Shown: positions 1 through 6,523 of the stretch, in pieces
How the letters are laid out: each line of letters opens with the position of its first letter
Numbering within the stretch: the first letter of the stretch is position 1
Assembly (NCBI GenBank): GCA_947463775.1
Contig: CANHVD010000271.1
Coordinates: 1-7,369, forward strand
Reading direction: 5' to 3'
DNA from: Planctomycetaceae bacterium
Lineage (GTDB): Bacteria > Planctomycetota > Planctomycetia > Planctomycetales > Planctomycetaceae
DNA length: 7,369 bases
Position numbers and translations under genes: made by a program
Notes under the pieces: model-generated
The model's input: the letters and a program-made list of their open reading frames with translations, nothing else
Databases searched by the model: none
What the model was told of the DNA's origin: nothing

Positions 1-173
1 ACAAATTCTGTGACAGGCTGTGAGCCATAATTAACAACGAGCATGGAGTCTTGTTGCTGAATCTCGAAGCCACCATCGATCTCATTGGCGACCAGTGTAC
101 GGCCCGACATTAAGCTCGGAGCAGTACTGACCGTGAATGCCATCAGAACAGCCAACAGAGGTACATTCTGCAT
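1..173 (-). CDS. N-terminus of exported protein, possibly PmoA/DUF6807-like (partial)
   Basis: Only the first 57 codons lie in the window; the rest is beyond base 1. The reading frame starts at an ATG at 173-171, preceded by AGGA about nine bases upstream, and an in-frame TAG further upstream rules out a longer start. The first 25-30 residues (MQNVPLLAVLMAFTVSTAPS...) are hydrophobic and look like a signal peptide, although the usual N-terminal Lys/Arg is missing. The mature part contains FEIQQQDSMLVVNYGSQPV. A start of this form, with a beta-strand-rich segment just after the signal peptide, resembles planctomycete PmoA-family (DUF6807) secreted proteins, but the diagnostic motifs would lie outside the window. 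That a secreted protein begins here is fairly well supported; the family name is a guess. The gene follows glcF on the same strand after 114 bases and a stem-loop, so it is probably a separate unit. Confidence 0.5.
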   Translation of the reverse strand, partial: MQNVPLLAVLMAFTVSTAPSLMSGRTLVANEIDGGFEIQQQDSMLVVNYGSQPVTEF

Positions 174-211
174 GTGGATTGATCCTGCCAGATGGAAAAG
201 GTAAGCGGAAT

Positions 212-263
212 GGCGCTAGCCACCGGTGAATTTCACAAAAAACAAACACCGGCGGCTAGCGCC
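212..263 (-). repeat. 17-nt-arm inverted repeat (stem-loop) after glcF
   Basis: The arms at 212-228 (GGCGCTAGCCACCGGTG) and 247-263 (CACCGGCGGCTAGCGCC) are complementary except at one position, around an 18-base loop. In plus-strand RNA that position is an A-C mismatch, but in minus-strand RNA it is a G-U pair. The hairpin is therefore fully paired only in the direction of glcF transcription. It begins 25 bases past the glcF stop. No T-run follows the stem, so it is not a standard intrinsic terminator, although it could block 3' exonucleases or aid termination. GCTAGC-centred CCGGTG stem-loops are, from memory, common between genes in planctomycete genomes; that was not checked. Confidence 0.75.
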
Positions 264-287
264 GTCCCGCTCACATACAGAAACTTC

Positions 288-1556
288 TTAACTGACTGCG
301 CTCTTCCCGCCACGTCGCAGTCCATCTTCACCCGGATCCAACAACTGAATCACATGCTTCACCTGATACGGTCGAGTCACCAGGCCCGCTGATCTCGCCG
401 AGTTCCATTGCATCATGCACACATGATTGCTCGTAGCCAGAATCACTGGTGAACCTGCGGCGTTATTCAGGAATTCCGATTTACCACGGAGGATCTCCTG
501 TGAGTTCTCCGGCTTCTGAATGTTGTAGATGCCTCCCGAACCGCAACAGTCACGAGCCTGAGGAGCCAACTCCCAACGGTAGCCGGTTGCGTTCAGCACG
601 TTTGCCGGGATTCCCTGTTGCTTCTGGCCGTGAATCAGATGACACGGAAGATCGACATAAACTCGTGCATCTTTTTCAGACGGAGTTCTCTGAGCCAGCT
701 TCAGTTCACCCAGAAATCCCAGCACATCACGAACGGGCACTTGATCAGTCAACGTCTTCGAAAGAGCTAAGCCGCAACCAGACGAATTGCAGACAACCGC
801 GTCAACACTCGCTTTGCCAAACGCCGTGCGATTCTGATCTCGTAGCTGATCGATGCCATCCAGTCCCAGATGCTCCTGAAATGCTCCGCAGCATCCCTGA
901 TCAGGCGGCACAACCACCTGCACGTTATTCTCGATGAGCACTCGCACGGTAGCAAAATTGATTTCGCGAAAAACCGACTCCATCAGGCAGCCAGTCAGCA
1001 ACGCAACTCGCGGCCCCGTCGGACGATGTTCGGCCATCAAGCGTTGAGCATACGCCGCGGTGGATTCCATCAGCGGCGGACTGCCCGCAAACAGAAACTT
1101 GTGCGGAAGGATACCCAGCGACCGCAAGATTCTCGCGGGGAACATCGCCAGATTAAACAGCCACTGCCGTTTGCTCAGCGCTGCGGCGAAACGCAATGAC
1201 AACGGTGGACGAGTCCTTGCGGTATCCACATGTTGATGCCGGACTTGCTCCAGAATCTCGCCGTACGGAACATTGGCGGGACAAGCCGGTTCGCAAGCAA
1301 GGCAGCCCACACATTCGGTGGTGTAATGCGCCGTGAAAGGATCCGGCGCGAGACGACCTTCGGCTTCTTCACGCCATAATCGCAGCCGACCGCGCGGAGA
1401 ATTATTCTCATCGCCCGTCATCTGGTATGTCGGACAAACGGCCAGACAGAATCCACAATGCACACAGTTCGTCAGCATTTCGCTGAGTGCGGGATGGGCT
1501 TTATCGTGCGGCGTTGAGCAGCCTGCTGTTTGCGGAGTTGGGGGCGAGTTACTCAC
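288..1556 (-). CDS. glcF: Glycolate oxidase iron-sulfur subunit GlcF
   Basis: GlcF is the electron-transfer subunit of glycolate oxidase. It takes electrons from the FAD subunit GlcD through two 4Fe-4S clusters and passes them to the membrane quinone pool. The protein shows a ferredoxin-type CVHCGFCLAVCP at residues 31-42 and a second motif, CVGCLACEPACP, at 82-93. Two cysteine-rich CCG domains follow: one with GCL near 190 and GCCGAF near 221-226, the other with CHL near 305 and CCGSGG near 337-342. I chose the GTG at 1556 (422 residues; E. coli GlcF has about 407) because it overlaps the stop of the upstream glcDE gene as GTGA, the usual sign of translational coupling, with GGAG 11 bases upstream. 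A longer start, also GTG, at 1592 would add 12 residues and a 40-base overlap. The gene ends with TAA at 290-288. All cluster ligands are present. Confidence 0.93.
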   Translation of the reverse strand: MSNSPPTPQTAGCSTPHDKAHPALSEMLTNCVHCGFCLAVCPTYQMTGDENNSPRGRLRLWREEAEGRLAPDPFTAHYTTECVGCLACEPACPANVPYGEILEQVRHQHVDTARTRPPLSLRFAAALSKRQWLFNLAMFPARILRSLGILPHKFLFAGSPPLMESTAAYAQRLMAEHRPTGPRVALLTGCLMESVFREINFATVRVLIENNVQVVVPPDQGCCGAFQEHLGLDGIDQLRDQNRTAFGKASVDAVVCNSSGCGLALSKTLTDQVPVRDVLGFLGELKLAQRTPSEKDARVYVDLPCHLIHGQKQQGIPANVLNATGYRWELAPQARDCCGSGGIYNIQKPENSQEILRGKSEFLNNAAGSPVILATSNHVCMMQWNSARSAGLVTRPYQVKHVIQLLDPGEDGLRRGGKSAVS

Positions 1557-3955
1557 TTCTTTGAAAACTCCGTTGTCAAAACAGAAATCCACTGGGCTTC
1601 CACGCCATGAGCAGCCGGACGCGGAAGATGTCGAGAATGCCAGTCGCCACCGGATTCATGCAGAGGCGTGGCATGGGACTGAACAATCTTTTGAACCACC
1701 GTCGCCGCATTCGCAACATCATTCAAATAGCCGTGCACAACGCCGTTGTAGCACAACGCCAGACATTTGATGCCGTAAGTCGCAGCCAGTTCGCTCGCCA
1801 ACGCGATGGCTCGGTCCGGTGTCGTCTTCAAGGCAAAATCCGGGCAACCATCGATCGGCGCTGGGGCCTGAGGAATCGTCCTGAACGCCAGCTTCTGAGC
1901 CGACGCAAAAGCTGCCAACATAGACTCGAACACATGCCATTCATCGGCTGGAGTATTGATCGCAATTCGCACCGTAAGAATATCAGACTTCGATTCGGCC
2001 AGAACATCCACCGAATCGAACCAGTTCATCCAGCACGACTGCAATAACTCGGGCATTGCTTTGATAACAACAGCCCGCGGGCCGCTCAATTCAATCAGCC
2101 CATCCATGCCGCAGTGTGGTCGAAGTCGCAACACAAAATCGACAGGCTCACCGAAGCGACCATCGGAATGCATCAGAAATCGCAGTAGATCGTAACCCGT
2201 CGTCGACTTCACCACTCGTTCGCCAATCCGCACGACTCGACCATCCGCAAGACGCCAGTTCATCCCAATGATGTTGTCGCAGAGTTCTCCAAATCGTGAT
2301 GACGCCGGAGCATATTCGCTGGCTTTCACTTGTACGCACAATGGCAGACTCGCATCCGTCAGTAATGGAAACCGCAAGCGATGCGGCCCAATCAATTCAT
2401 CAAGTTTCGAAGCCGTGATATCAGCCGCGACACACGTTACACCATCGATCGTGTCCAGAAACGGAGTGAACAATCGAGGTCCCAGAGTTTCTCCCGCTTC
2501 GTCTTTTTCTGAATGTTCATCGCCATGAGCATGCTTCAAAGACGACTTCTGCCCATTCGCTCCGACGAAGGATCGATCGGCAAACACCTTCAGAGGATTC
2601 AACTGATGCCGCGGATTAAACGTCGCAGGAACAGCCAGTTGCAGGCGAAGACTCTCCGGGCCAAATACGAGCGGCATGTAGCGAGCTTTATCGTTGCCGA
2701 TGCCATGTTCGCCCGACAACGTGCCACCCACTTCGACCACTCGACGCATCAGGCGTTTACTGATCGCTTCAACTCGTTCCAGTTCTCCGGGCTTGCGAGA
2801 ATCAAACAGAAAATTCGGATGCAGATTGCCATCACCCGCGTGGAACACATTAATCGCAGGAATCCCGATGGCATCGGCTTCGTCGTAAACCAGTTGCAAT
2901 AGTTCCGCCAAAGCACTCTTGGGAATCACGGCGTCCTGAACGATCATGTCTGGACTGAGTTGCCCCATCAAACCACCGGCAACTTTGCGAGCTTTCCAAA
3001 GCTTCTTACGCTGCTCTTCGTCGTCGCTAAACTTCACCTCCAATGCTCCAGCATCTTTTAGCAACTGCGCGACGGAGTGAACTCGGGCGTCGACCAATAC
3101 TGCAGGGCCTTCGATTTCCGTGACCAGCAAAAAAGCGTCCGTCGGCAGGCCAACGGCCATCGGGCTGTTTTCGACCATCGCCACGAATCGCGGATCCATC
3201 AACTCGATCGCGACAGGAAAGGATGGATGCACCACAAGACCGTGAACAGCTTTCTCTGCCGAATGCAGATCCGGAAACGTTGCGCGGAAGGTCCAGGCTT
3301 TTTCGGGGCGCGGTAATACTCGCAACCAGAACCGAGTAAACGCGCCGAGCGTTCCTTCGGAGCCGACCATCAGACGTTTCCAGTCTTCCTGCCAGTCGCC
3401 GCGACCTCCGGCTGGTCCGCCGAATCGATGCACGCTGCCGTCGAGCATTACGACTTCCAGCCCGAGCACATAGTTGCTGGTGACACCATACCGAAAGCAA
3501 TGCGCGCCGCCAGCATTCATGGCGACGTTTCCGCCGAGCGTACACACGGGGCCACTGGAAGGATCCGGCGGATAGAATAAGTTGTGTGCTCGCAGAGCTT
3601 CATCGAGCTGATTGAGAGTCACGCTGCATTCGACTTCGCACCAGAAGCCATCGCGAGAAATCGTGCGAATCTTCTTCAGCGACGACGTGTGCACAACAAT
3701 TCCGCCCTGAGCTGCAACCGGCCCGCCGGAAAGCGAAGTGCCTGCTCCACGAATTGTCACCGGAACATTCAGCTCCCGCGATTCGCGGAGCAGAGCGATC
3801 ATCTCTTCCGCGTCAGCCGGAATCACCACCGCATCCGGTCGAAAGGTTTTGTAACCCAGTCCATCGGTGTTATAGCCCGCCAACTGAGCTGGCGACGATA
3901 AGACACGTCCTCGACGAATCGTTCGTTTGAGTTGAGATTCCAGAGTGGTATTCAT
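1553..3955 (-). CDS. glcD: Fused glycolate oxidase GlcD-GlcE flavoprotein
   Basis: This single 800-residue frame carries two units. Residues 1 to about 458 are a full GlcD, the FAD subunit oxidising glycolate or a similar 2-hydroxy acid. It has the FAD loop RGAGTSLSGG (69-78), YPPDPSSGP (128-136), GGNVAMNAGG (141-150), and the oxidase C-terminal motifs HAGDGNLHP (372-380) and SGEHGIG (414-420). A charged linker (about 459-495, rich in H, K, D and E) leads into a GlcE-like part recognised by LADGRVV near 569 and RVVKSTTGYDL (580-590). This part lacks the first portion of the FAD fold of ordinary GlcE, including its glycine loop, and also the usual FNPGRM-type end. The frame is unbroken, so this is a true fusion rather than a frameshift. 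I chose ATG 3955 because the GlcD-like sequence begins there; an in-frame ATG at 4000 would add 15 residues unlike the family, though it has the better upstream GGA. The gene overlaps glcF by four bases. The exact substrate (glycolate or D-lactate type) cannot be fixed from sequence. Confidence 0.92.
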   Translation of the reverse strand: MNTTLESQLKRTIRRGRVLSSPAQLAGYNTDGLGYKTFRPDAVVIPADAEEMIALLRESRELNVPVTIRGAGTSLSGGPVAAQGGIVVHTSSLKKIRTISRDGFWCEVECSVTLNQLDEALRAHNLFYPPDPSSGPVCTLGGNVAMNAGGAHCFRYGVTSNYVLGLEVVMLDGSVHRFGGPAGGRGDWQEDWKRLMVGSEGTLGAFTRFWLRVLPRPEKAWTFRATFPDLHSAEKAVHGLVVHPSFPVAIELMDPRFVAMVENSPMAVGLPTDAFLLVTEIEGPAVLVDARVHSVAQLLKDAGALEVKFSDDEEQRKKLWKARKVAGGLMGQLSPDMIVQDAVIPKSALAELLQLVYDEADAIGIPAINVFHAGDGNLHPNFLFDSRKPGELERVEAISKRLMRRVVEVGGTLSGEHGIGNDKARYMPLVFGPESLRLQLAVPATFNPRHQLNPLKVFADRSFVGANGQKSSLKHAHGDEHSEKDEAGETLGPRLFTPFLDTIDGVTCVAADITASKLDELIGPHRLRFPLLTDASLPLCVQVKASEYAPASSRFGELCDNIIGMNWRLADGRVVRIGERVVKSTTGYDLLRFLMHSDGRFGEPVDFVLRLRPHCGMDGLIELSGPRAVVIKAMPELLQSCWMNWFDSVDVLAESKSDILTVRIAINTPADEWHVFESMLAAFASAQKLAFRTIPQAPAPIDGCPDFALKTTPDRAIALASELAATYGIKCLALCYNGVVHGYLNDVANAATVVQKIVQSHATPLHESGGDWHSRHLPRPAAHGVEAQWISVLTTEFSKK

Positions 3956-4241
3956 TCGGCAGGTTTCTGGATTCGCACAAGGGCTGAGAAAAAGAGACAT
4001 TCCAACGTCCGTGTTGAGCCGCGTCGGCAGTTCAGTCTACAGGAATCCGCTTCAAGTATCAGTGTGACAGGGAACCGATCCGTGGCGGATTCACGAGAGT
4101 GACGTTGATTTTTCAGCAGCCGGAATTCCGTTGTCACGAAAAAGCTGGCGATGGATTCAGTTGCCTGGGGCGAACGCGAGAAGCCTGCTAACATTCGCGA
4201 CCAGAAAAACTCCGACTCACTCTTATCGTTCGAAAAACGAC
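3956..4241. promoter_or_regulatory. Divergent intergenic region between glcDE and aguA
   Basis: glcDE runs left and aguA runs right from this interval, so each should have its promoter here; this is inferred from orientation. I found no convincing -35/-10 pair on either strand. Visible structure includes a perfect 10-base palindrome CGGAATTCCG (4121-4130), a short TCAC-GAGA-GTGA dyad (4091-4102), and separated GTGACA (4064-4069) and TGTCAC (4132-4137). Any of these could be an operator, but none matches a regulator I can name. Longer N-terminal extensions of either gene (to 4000 and to 4131) would shrink the region. Confidence 0.4.
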
Positions 4242-5312
4242 ATGACAACATCGACTTCTTTGACTGATTATCGCTGGCCGGCCGAATGGGAAGCTCATGA
4301 AGCCACCTGGGTTGCGTGGCCGGTGAACCCCAATACGTGGCCGGGAATTTTTGAACGGATTCCGGCTGCGTTTGCGGAATTCGTCGCAGCAATGGCGTGT
4401 TACGAACCTGTGCGAATTCTCGCCGGTGGCCCGGGTGTCGCCGAGTCGGCGCGACCGCTGATTGATGCGGCCTGTAGTCGTCGAGGAAGCCGCTTTACTC
4501 CGGAGCTGTACAACATCCCCGTCAACGATTCGTGGTGTCGCGACCACGGTCCGATATTTCTGAATGGTCGAGAAGGTACGGCCGCGGCTGGCAAGCAGGT
4601 CATCATCGATTGGAACTACAACGCGTGGGGCGGAAAATATCCGCCCTGGAACTTCGACGAACTTACCGCCGGTCGCATCGGTGCCGCACTCGGAATCAAA
4701 ACTCTGCGGCCGGAATTGATCCTGGAAGGCGGCGCGATTGAAGGGAATGGAGCCGGCACGATTTTGACCACAGCCAGTTGCCTGCTCAACCCAAATCGCA
4801 ATGCCGGCGCGACGATTGAGAGCATGACAGAAGTGCTTGCGACCTGGCTTCAGGCGAAAAACGTCGTCTGGTTGCCGGGACACGGGATCATTGGCGACGA
4901 TACCGACGGGCATATTGATCAAGTCGCGCGGTTTGTTGACGAGCGGCGAGTTCTCGTGGCGGCTCCGTATTCGGAAGATGCGCCGGAAGCGTCTGATCTC
5001 AGTGCGAACTTTGAAGCTGTTGCTGCTGCGAAGAACAGTCGCGGTGAATCGCTGATTCCAATTCCACTGTTTATGCCTCAGCCGAAAACTCTGGAAGACA
5101 ATCGTCTGCCAGCGTGTTACTGCAACTACTACATCACCAACGGAGCGATCATCGTTCCGGTATTCGGCGATCCGGCTGATGATATCGCAATGCAGCAACT
5201 AAAGGACTGTTATCCCGAACGTGATGTCGTGGGCGTCAACGCAATTGATCTCGTCTGGGGCCTTGGAGCATTCCACTGCATGACTCAACAGCAGCCGAAG
5301 GCTCAAGATTGA
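4242..5312 (+). CDS. aguA: Agmatine deiminase (agmatine iminohydrolase)
   Basis: The enzyme hydrolyses agmatine to N-carbamoylputrescine and ammonia in the cytoplasm, a step of the arginine decarboxylase route to putrescine. It belongs to the guanidine-modifying (PAD-porph) superfamily. From the ATG at 4242 the product has 356 residues, about the family length. Family motifs run in order: WPAEWEAHEATWVAWP (12-27), NDSWCRDHGP (95-104), LEGGAIEGNG (161-170), GDDTDGHIDQVARF (218-231), the NYYITNGAIIVPVFGD segment (295-310), and the C-terminal GLGAFHCMTQQQP (340-352), whose Cys346 is the expected nucleophile with His224 and the acidic residues of the other motifs. An upstream ATG at 4131 would add 37 residues with no family counterpart, so it was rejected. 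No clear Shine-Dalgarno sequence precedes 4242. The usual partner, N-carbamoylputrescine amidase (aguB), is not in the window. Confidence 0.95.
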   Translation: MTTSTSLTDYRWPAEWEAHEATWVAWPVNPNTWPGIFERIPAAFAEFVAAMACYEPVRILAGGPGVAESARPLIDAACSRRGSRFTPELYNIPVNDSWCRDHGPIFLNGREGTAAAGKQVIIDWNYNAWGGKYPPWNFDELTAGRIGAALGIKTLRPELILEGGAIEGNGAGTILTTASCLLNPNRNAGATIESMTEVLATWLQAKNVVWLPGHGIIGDDTDGHIDQVARFVDERRVLVAAPYSEDAPEASDLSANFEAVAAAKNSRGESLIPIPLFMPQPKTLEDNRLPACYCNYYITNGAIIVPVFGDPADDIAMQQLKDCYPERDVVGVNAIDLVWGLGAFHCMTQQQPKAQD

Positions 5313-5336
5313 TTGCTGGGCGTGTTTTTTTCGTAA

Positions 5337-5396
5337 TGCCGGCTTCAGCCTGTATGCGTTCGCGGCTCTTTAGTCTCATGCCGACTGAAGTCGGCA
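5337..5396. repeat. Inverted repeat between convergent aguA and permease genes
   Basis: TGCCGGCTTCAGCC (5337-5350) and GACTGAAGTCGGCA (5383-5396) are inverted copies matching at 12 of 14 positions, with one mismatch forming a G-U pair in plus-strand RNA. Each arm is itself a small dyad: GGCT-TC-AGCC at 5341-5350 and GCCGAC-TGAA-GTCGGC at 5380-5395. The element fills the 109-base gap between the stops of two convergent genes. A T7 run at 5325-5331 lies before it, not after it, so a classical terminator is not formed on the plus strand. The unit (GCCGACTGAAGTCGGCACTAC) resembles an interspersed planctomycete repeat that I recall but could not check. Confidence 0.65.
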
Positions 5397-5421
5397 CTAC
5401 GGATCAACGCTGACCGGAGCA

Positions 5422-6243
5422 CTAACTGCTCGCGCCGCGATAGTGATTGAGCGACCACTGGAACACATTACGCGAAATCACCAGGCACGCGCTGGCGGCT
5501 ACGACACAAACGGTGGCAAAACGCCAATCCGTCAGTGTCCCCGTAATGATCTGCGCCGGAACGGTGACGACCAGCAGAATGGGCACGATCCAGGAAAAGG
5601 CGAACTGCAAAGCTTCACCGGTTTCCAATCGACTGGCATCATGGCCGTCATAGATGCTGCGAGGATACTGCGCGAAGATCGTGATATAGAACCAGAAATC
5701 ATAGAGCCCCTGATTTCGTCCAAACCAGATACTCGTGCAGGCTGTGGTAATCATCATTGAATAGAAAAACATCACCGCCACGAGCACATAAAACAGGTAC
5801 ATGACGACCTGCATCACCGACAACGCATGGTCAATGTTATACAGCGCCCAGCCGAGCAAAGTGACTGACAGCAACAACTGACTGAACATGGCCACGCTGA
5901 CTCGTTCGAGAGATACCAGAAACTGCGAATCGACCGGCTTGGTCAGTGCGAAGTCCAATTTGCCGGTGCGGATATTCTCGCAGAAAGTCGCGCAATTCGG
6001 CATAAAGAAGGCTTCGACGATCGAATTGATCAGCATCCCTGTCGCCATGAACGCGAAGTATTCGTGCTTCGACCATTCCTGAATATGGTCCACTTCGCCG
6101 TAAATCATCCCAAACAAGGCGACTCGTGCTGAAAACCAGAACAAACGAGTGACCACCTGAATCAGGAAGTTCGCCGGGAACATCATCTCGCGAATCAGCG
6201 AGTTGCGAAAGAATGTCAAAAAGACGCGACCGTAAAACAGCAT
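5422..6243 (-). CDS. ABC-2 type transporter permease (DUF990/COG3694-like)
   Basis: This 273-residue inner-membrane protein appears to have six hydrophobic segments, at about residues 24-48, 62-80, 115-135, 143-172, 214-235 and 242-258. The short N-terminus with the REMMFPANF stretch (18-26), the cytoplasmic loop IRTGKLDFALTKPVDSQFLV (91-110), and FWFYITIF.QYP.SIYDG (183-200) are what I expect of the DUF990 (ABC-2) permease family, associated with uncharacterised export systems. Such permeases usually work with a second permease and an ATP-binding protein; neither is in the window, so the substrate is unknown. The ATG at 6243 is firm because an in-frame TAA lies 27 bases upstream. The gene ends with TAG at 5424-5422, convergent with aguA. 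A partner gene could follow only beyond aguA or elsewhere in the genome. Confidence 0.85.
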   Translation of the reverse strand: MLFYGRVFLTFFRNSLIREMMFPANFLIQVVTRLFWFSARVALFGMIYGEVDHIQEWSKHEYFAFMATGMLINSIVEAFFMPNCATFCENIRTGKLDFALTKPVDSQFLVSLERVSVAMFSQLLLSVTLLGWALYNIDHALSVMQVVMYLFYVLVAVMFFYSMMITTACTSIWFGRNQGLYDFWFYITIFAQYPRSIYDGHDASRLETGEALQFAFSWIVPILLVVTVPAQIITGTLTDWRFATVCVVAASACLVISRNVFQWSLNHYRGASS

Positions 6244-6523
6244 GGGGCAGACGGTTCCGAGTTGTCGTTATGGTCCGAGGAAAAAAACGCACGCGGATTA
6301 TGGCGGTGCTGAGCCTGAAACGCCAGTCGAGCAGTGCCAGAGCTCGAATGCTGATTCTCGCTTCACCGGCAGTGTCACGTGATGGCAGCAGACCCGCCGT
6401 GTAGATAGCGCCGGGCGATTCTCGCGGGATAGCGACGACGTTGAGATGGTTGGTCACTATCTCCCCGGGGTGACGTTTACGAGAAGTGAGTGTTCGTGAA
6501 CCCCGTGAGCGGATTCCAGCGAA
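6244..6523. other. Intergenic stretch without a convincing gene
   Basis: These 280 bases separate the stop of the large surface protein gene from the start of the permease gene, both on the minus strand. A GTG at 6457 opens a minus-strand frame with codon use not unlike coding DNA and a GGGGAG upstream. However, it runs on into the permease gene in the wrong frame and its first 70 residues match nothing I recognise. A palindrome CCCCGGGG lies at 6463-6470, and a weak CATAAT (minus strand, 6303-6298) could be a -10 box for the permease gene, without a good -35. No intrinsic terminator for the upstream gene is evident. Confidence 0.4.

Noticed and set aside
449..937. 162-codon plus-strand frame inside glcF
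   Set aside because: It is antisense to well-conserved iron-sulfur and CCG motifs, and its product is a polar, low-information sequence.
4161..4194. Possible aguA promoter TTGCCT ... TAACAT
   Set aside because: The spacing of 22 bases is too long for a standard sigma-70 promoter, and neither box matches well.
4188..5198. Long 336-codon open frame on the minus strand opposite aguA
   Set aside because: It is fully antisense to a gene with every agmatine deiminase motif, its product is Arg-rich without recognisable domains, and such mirror frames are common in DNA of this base composition.
5837..6457. 206-codon minus-strand frame overlapping the permease start
   Set aside because: Two thirds of it lies in the wrong frame inside the permease gene, whose family features are clear; only the part upstream of 6243 is left as a weak possibility.
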